DNA of 64,000 nt from UBA3855 sp964472035 (GCA_964472035.1 CAYYIT010000003.1:1-64000), one strand, 5' to 3'. Shown: positions 1 through 9,026, numbered from the stretch's first letter. The notes: generated by a model from the letters alone, not told the origin. Translations and numbers: made by a program.

Positions 1-52
1 ACCCGCCAAAAGGCTATCGCCTTTTGAATCCATGAGGTTTTTCGACAGACTG

Positions 53-79
53 AGAGCCGGACGTTTGTCCGGCTCTTTT
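53..79 (+). terminator. Rho-independent terminator of a gene left of the window
   Basis: A hairpin with arms agagccggac / gtccggctct and a gttt loop is followed by TTTT on the + strand. It would end a rightward transcript whose gene lies before position 1. A weaker hairpin (caaaaggc/gccttttg, 7-26) stands just before it. The only gene seen near here runs leftward and stops at 101, so the pair may act for both directions. Confidence 0.7.
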
Positions 80-100
80 CCATGATTTCATAATGATCCG

Positions 101-2902
101 TTAATCGTTTGCATACTCAAGATCGGCGCCGCTGGTGATGGTGTTGCTGACTACCAGATCACCGTCCTTGATCGCGAAGACATTCCATACATCGCCGGAT
201 CCGAGATTCGTCGGAACGTGGAACTGCGCAACCACAACATTGCCCTGTTCCACTGTAACCATTGCTCCGGAGGTACCCAGCGATCCGTAACCTGCATAAT
301 GGTGAACGTAGTAATAATACGGCTGGCTGCTCTTGGCACTGAGCGTGATATGCTCCGGTCCGTAGCTCGTCGTATCGTCATAATCCAGACTGCAAAGCGA
401 ACGTCCATACTCATCCGCTTCCTTGTTGGAATAGTATACATGGAATTCCGATCTGTCGGAATACATACCGACCATATGGGAATCGAGGTCACGCGGATCC
501 GCATCCCATGTCAGTGTGATCAGATAATCGTCGCCGTTGATCTCAGGCGTGATCGTACCGTCCTGATTTTCCGTCGTTCCCGACTGGACAACGATATTGA
601 AATAGGACGAAGAATAGCCATCCTTGGTAACGATCGCCGTGTAATTACCGAGCGGCAGTTCTACAGAATATGCGCCGTTCGCATCGGTAATCGCCTCATC
701 CAGCACCTCAGCACCGGATGCGGTATTGTTCCAGTCCTTCACGAACTGCATCTGTACGTCCTCGACGCCGACACCGCTCAGGGAGTTGAACACGGTACCG
801 CTTGCAACGCCATGATCCGACTCGCTTCCCTCGACCATCAGGAAGGTTTCCATATAGGTCGTAAGGTCGGCATTGACCTTTGCATAGCAGGAGAAGTTAA
901 TGTAGCCCTGTGCGGAGATCTTGATCTGATACTCGCCGCGCGGCATTTCGATAGTATAGTTGCCGTCCGCATCCGTGTGCAGCGTCGTGTAGAGCGCATC
1001 CATCACATAGATCTCGATCACGGCATTTTCGATGGCCGTCTCACGATCGGATGCCTTGCAGACCTTACCGGAAAGTGTACCCGTCGCAACTTCATCCGCA
1101 AAGCGGTAGCTCTCGGCATCCTCGCCGCCGAAGACCAGCGGTGTCGCGCCGATACCGCCGTAACGGCTATCCGCGTCACTTTCGCCATAGATGGTCTTGG
1201 AAAGATCCAGCGCTTCCTGCAAGGTGTAATGCTCCTGTGTCTCAGGGTTCACCTGCTGCATGATATGTACCGTAGAATAAAGCATCACAACATTATAGCT
1301 GCGCATGATCGTATCAGAATTTCCGACAACAGCAGCACCCTTGTCCGCAAATGCATTCGCAAGCTCGGGAGTCTTACCGCTCTGACAGGCTGCAAGATAC
1401 ACAAAGGAATTCTCCATATCACCGCAGTAACGCGCAATGTATTTGGAGGAGATCAGCACTCTGTCATAGCCCGTCATGAGGCCGTTGACGATACGATTGG
1501 ATACGCAATCGCCAAAGTACTCAAGATCCCACCACCATGCATCCCAGTCGAATTCTTCACCCGTCTGAAGGATGGATTTGGTATTGGAGAAATAACCGCC
1601 GTGGCCGTGCCAGAGAATGACCTGATCACTTCCGAAGGAACGGATCACATCAAGTGTCACTTCACTGTCATCATAATTCTCTGCATCGGAGAAGCTGTAG
1701 TTCGTGAAGGAATCCTCAAGGTCCTCCGCAGAAACGTCCATCATCTCCAGTACATAGTCCACACCCGTCGGCAGATCATATGCGGATGTGCTGAAAGTCT
1801 CGCCGCCCATTTCCGTAAAGCTCGGCTGGCAGGTATAGATCGTCATATCCACGTCAGATCCGACATTGTCCACGCCTTCGACCGGAGGCATATAAACAGA
1901 AGAAAGGCCGAAATAGTACTTGATGTAGATGCTGTTTTCTTCGACCTCGTACTCGAGGATCAGACCCTTTTCGACATAGCCGTCAAGCACGGGCTTGATC
2001 TCATTGATCAGCGTTTCCTGCTCATCGACTTCAACAAAGCCATTATCATTCAGGAAGCCTTCCTCGACTTCGAGGATCGCATCTCGGATGTCGTTGTAGT
2101 CATCCTGTGCATCCTCCGCAGCGTCCTCATCGGGCTGTACAAAGAAACGGACTGCGACTTTTTCACTGGCATTTCTTCCGGCCTTGCAGAAGTAATGCAG
2201 CGTTGTCAGCTCGTCATACTCTTCATCCGTTTCTACAACGCAGGTGTAAATGCCGTCGCCGGCTTCGGCATCGCCCTTCTTACCATCGTCATGCATCTGT
2301 CCGATGGGTTTCTTTGTGTCCGCATCGCTGTAGAGCAGGATCTCGGTGTTTTCGGAAGCACCATCCGCTGTCACAGTGAACGTGATCACCGCATCGGTAC
2401 CGCTGACGAAATCCGTGCCGTCAGCTGCAAACTCCTTGAACTTCACACCCCATCCATTCAGAAGGAAACCGGGATACACCCACAGCAGAACTGCCACGAT
2501 CGCCAGGATCACCAGCATGATCAGGAAAACAATGAGTCCTCCCTTTTTCTTCTTTTTCTTCTTCGGCGGCGCCTGGGGCGGAACCGGCGCTGCCGGCGGA
2601 CGCATCTGCGGCTGCATGGGAACCGGATTCGGATGCACCGGCGGCTTTACCGGAGCCGCGGTCTGTACCGCAGGACGCGGCTGCTGATTTTTCGCCGGAG
2701 CTGCTGCCTGCGGATGCTTCACAGGCGCACTTACCTGCTGGTTCTTTGGTGCACCTACCTGCTGGTTCTTTGCAGGTGCATTTGCCTGCGGAGCGGGTGT
2801 CGGAGAAGCGGCTGCCTGCTCGGACATCCGGTTTCCGCATTTGTGGCAGAATCTCGTGTTTTCCTTCAATTCTGCGCCGCATTTTGAACAAAACTTAGCC
2901 AT
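101..2902 (-). CDS. Zinc-ribbon, membrane-anchored protein with a caspase-like peptidase domain
   Basis: 933 residues. The N-terminus holds a double-CxxC zinc ribbon (C5, C8, C19, C22). A Pro/Ala/Gln linker (30-113) with repeated AKNQQ-type units and seven lysines precedes one membrane helix (about 122-143), so the rest is probably outside the cell. The external part has a beta-sandwich-like region (155-255), then a caspase/clostripain-like region with a WHGHGG motif (H432/H434) and LAACQSG (C506), which fit a His-Cys dyad. Two carboxypeptidase-regulatory-like repeats and a C-terminal domain with an LTWDADPRDLDSH motif, as in YfaP-like proteins, follow. The gene starts 24 bases after the HAD gene of the riboflavin operon, with RBS GGGGGT. 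Substrate is unknown. The peptidase call rests on motifs only. Confidence 0.75.
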   Translation of the reverse strand: MAKFCSKCGAELKENTRFCHKCGNRMSEQAAASPTPAPQANAPAKNQQVGAPKNQQVSAPVKHPQAAAPAKNQQPRPAVQTAAPVKPPVHPNPVPMQPQMRPPAAPVPPQAPPKKKKKKKGGLIVFLIMLVILAIVAVLLWVYPGFLLNGWGVKFKEFAADGTDFVSGTDAVITFTVTADGASENTEILLYSDADTKKPIGQMHDDGKKGDAEAGDGIYTCVVETDEEYDELTTLHYFCKAGRNASEKVAVRFFVQPDEDAAEDAQDDYNDIRDAILEVEEGFLNDNGFVEVDEQETLINEIKPVLDGYVEKGLILEYEVEENSIYIKYYFGLSSVYMPPVEGVDNVGSDVDMTIYTCQPSFTEMGGETFSTSAYDLPTGVDYVLEMMDVSAEDLEDSFTNYSFSDAENYDDSEVTLDVIRSFGSDQVILWHGHGGYFSNTKSILQTGEEFDWDAWWWDLEYFGDCVSNRIVNGLMTGYDRVLISSKYIARYCGDMENSFVYLAACQSGKTPELANAFADKGAAVVGNSDTIMRSYNVVMLYSTVHIMQQVNPETQEHYTLQEALDLSKTIYGESDADSRYGGIGATPLVFGGEDAESYRFADEVATGTLSGKVCKASDRETAIENAVIEIYVMDALYTTLHTDADGNYTIEMPRGEYQIKISAQGYINFSCYAKVNADLTTYMETFLMVEGSESDHGVASGTVFNSLSGVGVEDVQMQFVKDWNNTASGAEVLDEAITDANGAYSVELPLGNYTAIVTKDGYSSSYFNIVVQSGTTENQDGTITPEINGDDYLITLTWDADPRDLDSHMVGMYSDRSEFHVYYSNKEADEYGRSLCSLDYDDTTSYGPEHITLSAKSSQPYYYYVHHYAGYGSLGTSGAMVTVEQGNVVVAQFHVPTNLGSGDVWNVFAIKDGDLVVSNTITSGADLEYAND

Positions 2903-2926
2903 ACATAACCCCCTATAAAAATGTTT

Positions 2927-3727
2927 TTATGCCTTCTCAAAGAAGCCGAAGTGTTCCATTGCCTGATAGATCCCATCATGCAGGATATCCGCCGTCACAT
3001 AATCCGCATAGGGGATCAGCTTTTCACCGTTTCCCATGGCAATGGAGGTTCCGGCAGCGCGGAACATCGGCAGATCATTGAGACTGTCACCGATCGCATA
3101 TGCGTCCTCCTTCGTCAGGCCGTGATACTTCAGAACGGCTTCCATTCCAAGTCCCTTGGAGCAGTCGATCGGATGCATTTCCGCAAAGCCCCATCCCCTG
3201 TCCACGAATGCAAAATAGGGAGCAATGCCCTGCTTGAAGGCCTCAAGGTCGGTCTGCTCATCATAGGCAATGACGAATTTATCAAAGCAGAAATCGGCAT
3301 CCTCCGTGCTGCGGAACACATTTTTCTCCTGCATCCGGAAGGTATCGCGGATCTGCAGGATGAACGGCAGCTCGCGCGTCATGGGATCGAAGAAAAATCC
3401 GTTCCGATGCTCATACAGCGGTGCTGCATTGCAATCGCGGACGAGCTGTACCATCCTGTGACACACCTCCATCGGAACTGTCTGATAAAAGACTTCCTCT
3501 CCGCCGCACTCGATATAGGTACCGCAGCCGCAGACATAGCCGTCAAAGCCCAGCACCCGCACATCCGCATCGACATTGACCACGGGACGTCCGGTGTTTA
3601 CATAGAGCAGATGCCCTGCTTCTCTTGCAAGACGAAGCGCCCTGACAGTACTCTCGGGAACATAATGCGCCGGGCCGTCCTCCATGAGCGTACCGTCAAT
3701 GTCAAAGAACATGATCTTTCTGGACAT
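2927..3727 (-). CDS. HAD family (Cof-type) phosphatase in the riboflavin operon
   Basis: 266 residues from MSRKIMFFDIDGTL. An upstream in-frame start would lie inside ribH and is not needed. HAD motif I is DIDGT, and the C-terminus carries GDSLNDLPMF (motif IV) with a C2-type cap between, as in the Cof/YcsE group. It begins one base after the ribH stop, so it is part of the rib operon and likely translated by coupling. The riboflavin pathway needs a phosphatase acting on 5-amino-6-(5-phospho-ribitylamino)uracil between RibD and RibH. Bacillus YcsE, of the same family, can do this. By position this protein is the best candidate, but HAD enzymes are promiscuous and the substrate is inferred. 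Confidence 0.85.
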   Translation of the reverse strand: MSRKIMFFDIDGTLMEDGPAHYVPESTVRALRLAREAGHLLYVNTGRPVVNVDADVRVLGFDGYVCGCGTYIECGGEEVFYQTVPMEVCHRMVQLVRDCNAAPLYEHRNGFFFDPMTRELPFILQIRDTFRMQEKNVFRSTEDADFCFDKFVIAYDEQTDLEAFKQGIAPYFAFVDRGWGFAEMHPIDCSKGLGMEAVLKYHGLTKEDAYAIGDSLNDLPMFRAAGTSIAMGNGEKLIPYADYVTADILHDGIYQAMEHFGFFEKA

Positions 3728-3728
3728 C

Positions 3729-4190
3729 TTATACCTGCTTGAAGAGGTGTACAAGCTCCAGCGCGGACATTGCACAGTCATAGCCCTTGTTGCCAGCCTT
3801 GGTGCCTGCGCGCTCGATTGCCTGCTCGATCGTATCCGTTGTCAGTACGCCGAAGAGAACGGGAACCTCCGTCTCCAGAGAAACGGACGCAATACCCTTG
3901 GAAACCTCTGCGCACACATAGTCATAATGGGAAGTGGAGCCTCTGATCACTGCGCCAACACAGATCACCGCATCGTAATTGCCGGACTTTGCAAGCTTCT
4001 TTGCAGCCAGCGGGATCTCATACGCACCCGGCACCCATGCGAGGGTGATGTCATCATCGGAAACGCCGTGGCGAACGAGGCAGTCCTGTGCACCGCCGAT
4101 GAGCTTGGAGGTGATGAATTCATTGAAACGGGACGCAACGATCGCGATCTTCAGTCCCTGACCGCAGTAAATTCCTTCTAAAGTCTTCAT
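3729..4190 (-). CDS. ribH: 6,7-dimethyl-8-ribityllumazine synthase
   Basis: 153 residues, the normal length. It joins 5-amino-6-ribitylaminouracil with 3,4-dihydroxy-2-butanone 4-phosphate to give lumazine, the step before riboflavin synthase. The sequence has the family's VASRFNEFIT start, WVPGAYEIPLAAKKL, and the CVGAVIRGSTSHYDYV segment with its catalytic histidine. RBS GAAAGGA precedes ATG. Fourth gene of the rib operon, between ribBA and the HAD phosphatase. Confidence 0.97.
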   Translation of the reverse strand: MKTLEGIYCGQGLKIAIVASRFNEFITSKLIGGAQDCLVRHGVSDDDITLAWVPGAYEIPLAAKKLAKSGNYDAVICVGAVIRGSTSHYDYVCAEVSKGIASVSLETEVPVLFGVLTTDTIEQAIERAGTKAGNKGYDCAMSALELVHLFKQV

Positions 4191-4222
4191 AATAAAATCC
4201 TTTCTGATATGGTTTTGCCTGT

Positions 4223-5428
4223 TTATTCAGGCTTGACATCGATCATATGACCCATCTTCTCCTGCTTGGTACGCAGATAGAAGAGATTCTCTGCCTTAGG
4301 AGGGATCTCAATGGATTCCCTCGAAGTGATGGTAATGCCGTATTCGGAAAGATCCGTGATCTTCTCGGGGTTGTTCGTCATGATCCGCAGTGATGTGGCA
4401 CCGAGATCCTTCAGGATCTGTGCGCCCTCGCTGTAGTCACGAAGATCCGGCGCAAAGCCAAGCTCCACATTTGCCTCGACCGTATCCCTGCCGTGCTCCT
4501 GCAGGTCATAGGCCTTGATCTTGTTGAGCAGACCGATGCCCCTTCCCTCCTGACGCAGGTAGAGGAGAATGCCTCTGCCTTCCTTTGCAATGCGCTTCAT
4601 GGCAGCGTCGAGCTGTTCACCGCAGTCGCATCGGCAGGATCCGAATACATCACCCGTCAGACATTCGGAATGCACTCTGCACAGTACGGGTTCGCCGTCA
4701 GCGACATCCCCCATCACAAGTGCGATATGCTCATTTCCGCTGATCGTATTGCGGTAGCCGAAGATCCGGAACTCACCGTACTTCGTCGGAAGATGCGCAT
4801 CGGAAACGCGCTCCATAAAGGTGTCGTGCAGACGTCTGTACTTCTGGAGATCCTTGATCGTCACAAAGACGAGATCGTGTACTTTCGCAAATTCCGTCAG
4901 TTCCGTGAGCCGCATCATCGTGCCGTCATCGGACATGATCTCGCAGCACAGACCGCAGGGCTCCAGACCTGCAAGACGCATCAGATCAACCGTTGCTTCC
5001 GTATGACCGTTGCGCTCCAGCACACCGCCGGGCTTTGCCTCAAGCGGAAACATGTGGCCGGGTCTTCTGAAATCCGCCGGAGCCGCATCCGGATCCACGC
5101 ACTTGCGTGCGGTGAGTCCGCGTTCCTCGGCAGAAATGCCAGTCGTTGTCTCAACATGATCAATGGACTCGGTGAATGCTGTGCAGTGGTTATCGGTGTT
5201 ATTCGTCACCATCTGCCGCAGGCCGAGCCTGCGGATATAGCTGCTGTCCATTGGCATGCAGATCAGACCCTTTGCATGACACGCCATAAAATTCACATTT
5301 TCCGTCGTTGCAAACTGTGCCGCACAGATCAGATCGCCCTCGTTTTCGCGATCGGGATCATCCGTGACAAGGATCAGCTTACCCTGACGCAGCGCCTCAA
5401 GCGCCTCGGGTATGGTATGAAACTTCAT
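4223..5428 (-). CDS. ribBA: Bifunctional 3,4-dihydroxy-2-butanone 4-phosphate synthase / GTP cyclohydrolase II
   Basis: 401 residues. The N-terminal half (about 1-200) is DHBP synthase, with the DDPDRENEGD acidic loop and HTEATVDL. The C-terminal half is GTP cyclohydrolase II, with the zinc cysteines in SECLTGDVFGSCRCDCG and the RQEGRGIGL motif. The two activities make both precursors of the pathway from ribulose 5-phosphate and GTP. RBS AAGGAGTG precedes ATG. Third gene of the operon. Length and fused layout match Firmicutes RibBA. Confidence 0.97.
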   Translation of the reverse strand: MKFHTIPEALEALRQGKLILVTDDPDRENEGDLICAAQFATTENVNFMACHAKGLICMPMDSSYIRRLGLRQMVTNNTDNHCTAFTESIDHVETTTGISAEERGLTARKCVDPDAAPADFRRPGHMFPLEAKPGGVLERNGHTEATVDLMRLAGLEPCGLCCEIMSDDGTMMRLTELTEFAKVHDLVFVTIKDLQKYRRLHDTFMERVSDAHLPTKYGEFRIFGYRNTISGNEHIALVMGDVADGEPVLCRVHSECLTGDVFGSCRCDCGEQLDAAMKRIAKEGRGILLYLRQEGRGIGLLNKIKAYDLQEHGRDTVEANVELGFAPDLRDYSEGAQILKDLGATSLRIMTNNPEKITDLSEYGITITSRESIEIPPKAENLFYLRTKQEKMGHMIDVKPE

Positions 5429-5447
5429 CCCTTCACTCCTTCAATAA

Positions 5448-6089
5448 TTATGCAAACCCATGCTGCGCAAGGAATTCCGCGGTAATACCGCCTTTTTTCT
5501 TCCCTGCACCGCAGAGCTTTTCAATATATTTACCTACGATATCGCACTCCAGATTCAGTAGATCCCCCGGCTTCTTCTGCAGAAGCGTTGTCTCCGAACC
5601 GGTATGCGGAATGATCGAAACGGAAAAATCCGTATTAGTCACCTTCGCCACCGTCAGACTAATGCCATCGATCGCAATGGAACCTTTCTCTACAATGTAA
5701 TGCAGCACATCGGAGGGTGCAGCGATCGTCACCCAGACGGCGTTGTCATCACGCTTCATCCCGATCAGAGTACCCGTTCCATCAATATGCCCTGATACGA
5801 TATGACCGCCGAAGCGTCCGTTGGCCGGCATGGCGCGTTCGAGATTGACCGTGCTGCCCGGCACGAGCTTTCCGAGGTTGGTGCGATGCATCGTCTCCGG
5901 CATCACATCCGCAGAAAAGCATGCGCCGTCAAACCGGCAGACCGTCAAACAGGTGCCATTGACGGCGATGCTGTCGCCGATGCGGACATCTCCGAGGATC
6001 GTATGCGCATTCACTGTCAGAACACAGGATCGCGAGCCGCGCCGGATCTCCCGGATGGTGCCGACCTCCTCTATGATTCCTGTAAACAT
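5448..6089 (-). CDS. ribE: Riboflavin synthase alpha chain
   Basis: 213 residues. It dismutates two lumazine molecules into riboflavin and the pyrimidine that RibH reuses. The two lumazine-binding repeats are visible: MFTGIIEEVGTI at the N-terminus and VSGHIDGTGTL starting the second half near residue 95. The C-terminus has a longer lysine-rich tail than many homologues. RBS GGAGG precedes ATG. The first 19 bases overlap the end of ribD, so the two are probably translationally coupled. Confidence 0.96.
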   Translation of the reverse strand: MFTGIIEEVGTIREIRRGSRSCVLTVNAHTILGDVRIGDSIAVNGTCLTVCRFDGACFSADVMPETMHRTNLGKLVPGSTVNLERAMPANGRFGGHIVSGHIDGTGTLIGMKRDDNAVWVTIAAPSDVLHYIVEKGSIAIDGISLTVAKVTNTDFSVSIIPHTGSETTLLQKKPGDLLNLECDIVGKYIEKLCGAGKKKGGITAEFLAQHGFA

Positions 6090-7180
6090 TTGCTTGCCTC
6101 CATATCATATTCGAGAAGAATATCGTCGTCGAAGCGCCTGATCTCGGGACGGCTGAGCTGGTACGCCTCATCGGGCGAATCCACTCCGATGCCGCCGACC
6201 GCTGGTTTTGCAGAAATACCGCCGAAAATTTTCGGCGCAATGTAGATCTGCAGATGCTGCACGATGCCGCTTCGCAGCGCAGCCTCATGCAGGGCACTGC
6301 CGCCTTCGAGCAGCACACTGTCAAGCTCCATATCACCGATCACGCGGATGAGCGCACGCAGATCCACATGGCCGTCTACAGAAGGGAGCTGCAGCACATG
6401 CACGCCAAATTCTTCAAGCTTCTCGATCTTTCTGCGATCCGTGCGGCATGCCGCCACATAGGTCGGGATCTCATGCGCACTCAGCACGAGCTTGCTGTCC
6501 AGCGGGATCTGCAGATTGGTGTCGCAGACAAAGCGGACAGGATTGTTGCCCAGCGGAATTCTGCAGTTGAGTATGGGATCGTCCGCAAGTACCGTACCGA
6601 TACCGATCATGATCGCAGCAACACGGTTTCTCGTTTCATGCACATGGCGGCGTGATTCTTCGTTGGTGATCCATTGGGAAAGTCCGACTCTCGTTGCGGT
6701 TTTTCCATCCGCCGTCATCGCCATTTTCAGAATACAGTAGGGCATACGCGTGCGGATGTAGTGAAAAAAGATCCGGTTGATGGCATCGCATTCTGCCTTA
6801 CAGAAATGCCGGATCACTTCGATGCCTGCTGCCTCGAGCTTCGCATGGCCCTTACCGGCAACGAGCGGATTCGGATCATCGGATCCGACAAATACGCGGG
6901 CGATGCCGCTTTCGATCAGCGCATCCGTACAGGGCGGATTCTTGCCGTGATGGCAGCATGGCTCCAATGTCACATACATGGTCGCTCCCGCAGGATCCTC
7001 CTTGCAATTGGCAAGCGCATTTCTTTCTGCATGCGGCTTTCCATAGCATTCATGGAAGCCCTCACCGATAATCCTTCCGTTCTTGACGATCACCGCACCA
7101 ACAAGAGGGTTCGGGTTCACCCTTCCCTCTCCTCGCCGTGCAAGGACGATCGCCCGACGCATATACTGTTCATCGGTCAT
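6071..7180 (-). CDS. ribD: Bifunctional riboflavin-specific deaminase / reductase
   Basis: 369 residues. The N-terminal zinc deaminase (1-145) shows HAERNAL and PCCHHGKNPPC. The C-terminal half is the NADPH reductase (KMAMTADGKTAT and LEGGSALHEAAL). Together they turn the GTP cyclohydrolase II product into the ribityl compound, which then needs dephosphorylation. First gene after the FMN riboswitch. RBS AGAGGGA is six bases before ATG and directly follows the terminator hairpin of the leader. Confidence 0.97.
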   Translation of the reverse strand: MTDEQYMRRAIVLARRGEGRVNPNPLVGAVIVKNGRIIGEGFHECYGKPHAERNALANCKEDPAGATMYVTLEPCCHHGKNPPCTDALIESGIARVFVGSDDPNPLVAGKGHAKLEAAGIEVIRHFCKAECDAINRIFFHYIRTRMPYCILKMAMTADGKTATRVGLSQWITNEESRRHVHETRNRVAAIMIGIGTVLADDPILNCRIPLGNNPVRFVCDTNLQIPLDSKLVLSAHEIPTYVAACRTDRRKIEKLEEFGVHVLQLPSVDGHVDLRALIRVIGDMELDSVLLEGGSALHEAALRSGIVQHLQIYIAPKIFGGISAKPAVGGIGVDSPDEAYQLSRPEIRRFDDDILLEYDMEASKCLQES

Positions 7181-7200
7181 TTTAATTCCCTCTTTTCCAA

Positions 7201-7232
7201 AGAAAATACCCCGAAGTCTGACTTCGGGGTAT
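7201..7232 (-). terminator. Conditional terminator of the FMN riboswitch
   Basis: On the minus strand a 12-bp perfect stem (ataccccgaagt / acttcggggtat, loop cag) is followed by TTTTCTTT. It lies between aptamer and ribD. Its 5' arm can alternatively pair with the 5' edge of the aptamer, so it is the expression platform. Confidence 0.92.
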
Positions 7233-7247
7233 CACAAATGCATTATG

Positions 7248-7375
7248 CCCATCTTCTCCCATCCGGACTTTACCGTCGGTTTCGGATTCCCACCGAATCA
7301 ACCTGTCAGGCTCGCGGACTTATGCGCCATGCGCCATCACCGCCGGTTATGAATTACACATACCCCGAAGAATCT
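7248..7375 (-). promoter_or_regulatory. FMN riboswitch (RFN element)
   Basis: Minus-strand RNA carries the conserved RFN blocks in order: cttcgggg near 7363-7370, accggcggt near 7340-7350, ccgcgagcctgacagg, gattcggtgggaatccg, ccgacggtaaagtccggatgggagaag. P1 is ttcttc with gaagat (7251-7256). The bases cttcggggtat at 7360-7370 are perfectly complementary to the 5' arm of the terminator, giving an 11-bp antiterminator when FMN is absent. Binding of FMN should hold P1 and allow termination. It controls ribD-ribE-ribBA-ribH and probably the HAD gene. Confidence 0.96.
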
Positions 7376-7390
7376 AATTCTGTTTCTTCT

Positions 7391-7419
7391 ATTATACTCC
7401 TATCTGCACGACTTGTCAA
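7391..7419 (-). promoter_or_regulatory. Promoter of the riboflavin operon
   Basis: Minus strand TTGACA (7414-7419), a 17-base spacer, and TATAAT (7391-7396), a perfect housekeeping promoter about 20 bases before the riboswitch. Confidence 0.88.
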
Positions 7420-7441
7420 GTAGGTTTCAGAGGAAAACGAA

Positions 7442-8050
7442 TTATTCTGCCGGCATATCAACGGGATTTGGTACGGCAGGCGGATCGGTCACATCGGGGA
7501 TCACCACGGGCGGATCCGTCGGATCCGGCACAACAACGGGCGGTTCGGTCGGATCTGCCGGCTGCACTGCTGGGGTACTTGCCGGGGGAACGGTTTCAAT
7601 CGGAGTGGTACCTTCAGAAGAAGAAACCGATTCCAGGGGCTGGGTTTCCGTCACAGTCTGGGTGGTATCGGTCGTATTTTCGGAAGGAAGCTCTGTTACA
7701 TCCGGATTCTCATAATTGGGAGCCTGTGTCGGTGCCTGGGTATATACAGGATCCGGACGGCTGTCGCCGTATTGCTCATCGATGGGCTTGGTTTCTCCGT
7801 CAATGACAGCCTCCCAAGTGGAAAGCTGCGGATCTCCGGACGAATCATCAACATATTCGGTTGTGTCCGGAATCGTTTCCGCTTCGGTGACAGGCTGCGT
7901 GGTTGAAGCCGGTGTCTCCGCACTGTACTTTTTCGGATCGATCGGGAACATCATCAAAAACAGCAGGATCATTCCTACCATTGTAAGAAAACAAGCGCAG
8001 GCGATCACCGTAATGATCGTGGATTTGGAAAGGCTGGAAAAAAGCTTCAT
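7442..8050 (-). CDS. Small anchored protein with Pro/Thr-rich exterior, function unknown
   Basis: 202 residues. A short cytoplasmic N-terminus is followed by one membrane helix (about 14-34). The rest is low-complexity, rich in Pro, Thr, Glu and Val, ending in repeated DPTDPPVV-like units, as in wall-spanning spacer regions. No catalytic motif is visible. RBS GGAGGAG precedes ATG. It lies 69 bases after the AraC-type regulator on the same strand and just before the rib promoter. It may be an adaptor or wall-linked protein. No function is assigned. Confidence 0.7.
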   Translation of the reverse strand: MKLFSSLSKSTIITVIACACFLTMVGMILLFLMMFPIDPKKYSAETPASTTQPVTEAETIPDTTEYVDDSSGDPQLSTWEAVIDGETKPIDEQYGDSRPDPVYTQAPTQAPNYENPDVTELPSENTTDTTQTVTETQPLESVSSSEGTTPIETVPPASTPAVQPADPTEPPVVVPDPTDPPVVIPDVTDPPAVPNPVDMPAE

Positions 8051-8119
8051 TCTCTATACTCCTCCGGCACGCGAAAACGTACCGACAATTATTTTATCAG
8101 GATGCAGGGGTTTCCTGCA

Positions 8120-8959
8120 TCATGGATTGTTTGAACCGGACTGCGAATCCATGCCCGGACCCGACTGCCGGCAAATACGGCGGTATGCCGTAGGCGTCAT
8201 TCCTGTATGGCGCTTGAACTGTCTCATAAAGTAAACATCGGATTCGAATCCGCTTTTTTGTGAGATCAGGGAAATGGCGTCATTCGTCGATTCAAGAAGC
8301 CGCTTTGCATAAGCAATGCGGCTTTCGATCACATCCTGCGTACAGGAGATGCCGAATGCCATCAGGTATATTTTATGAAAGTACGGCCGGCTGATGCACA
8401 ATCTGTCACAGATATCCTGAATGAACCAGTCCTCATCAGGATGCAGATAGATCTCACTGCGCAGCTTCGCAAGCTTCTCATAATGCGGCACATGTACCGC
8501 ACGTTCGGAATGATGGACATTCTGAAGCAGCAGACACAGCAGCAGTTCCAAAGATCTGCCGGCGACCTCCTGATCCAATGCCGACTGCGCATGCTTCATG
8601 GAAGCGACGATCTTATAGACCTCGGCAATCGCAAGGGGCTGCATTGCAAAGTGCTCCATCCGAAAAGTCAGACCATTTTCCTTCAGCTCGCGCTGGAATA
8701 CTTCTGTAATGCGCAGATGCAGCCAACTGAAAGCCGTGTTCTTCTGCGAGTGGATCTGCAGTGTACCATGTTCAAACGGATACAGCATAAAGGTGAACGG
8801 GCGCACCTGATGCAGGGCGTTATTGATCCTCACTGTACTTGCACTGTCAAAAATAAGCAGTACAATTTCCTCGTTCGTTATTTCTTCCGTCAGCTGCAGC
8901 CTGCTGATCTGATTGCATTTTCCGCAATCCACAAGCATGGCACGTCCTGAATGTATCAT
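8120..8959 (-). CDS. AraC family transcriptional regulator
   Basis: 279 residues. The N-terminal 150 residues look like an AraC-type sensing domain (PFTFMLYPFEHGTLQIH region). The C-terminal 100 residues form the two helix-turn-helix units: DICDRLCISRPYFHKIYLMAFG and SGFESDVYFMRQFKRHTGMTP. Such proteins usually answer to a carbohydrate or small ligand. The ligand and targets are not visible. RBS GGAGG precedes ATG. Neighbours are the upstream ABC exporter and the downstream anchored protein, either of which it could control. Confidence 0.92.
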   Translation of the reverse strand: MIHSGRAMLVDCGKCNQISRLQLTEEITNEEIVLLIFDSASTVRINNALHQVRPFTFMLYPFEHGTLQIHSQKNTAFSWLHLRITEVFQRELKENGLTFRMEHFAMQPLAIAEVYKIVASMKHAQSALDQEVAGRSLELLLCLLLQNVHHSERAVHVPHYEKLAKLRSEIYLHPDEDWFIQDICDRLCISRPYFHKIYLMAFGISCTQDVIESRIAYAKRLLESTNDAISLISQKSGFESDVYFMRQFKRHTGMTPTAYRRICRQSGPGMDSQSGSNNP

Positions 8960-8997
8960 GGCAGACCTCCGATCCTGCGTCCGACTCTCACTATACT

Positions 8998-9026
8998 ATC
9001 ATACTACTTTTTTGCGTCTTTGTCAA
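8998..9026 (-). promoter_or_regulatory. Promoter of the AraC-type regulator gene
   Basis: Minus strand TTGACA (9021-9026), a 17-base spacer, and TATGAT (8998-9003), placed about 40 bases before the start codon. Confidence 0.7.

Noticed and set aside
218..2887. 889-codon open frame on + opposite the zinc-ribbon/caspase-like gene
   Set aside because: It is the antisense shadow of a gene with clear motifs, has no RBS, and its product is unlike any protein (long Arg/His-rich runs).
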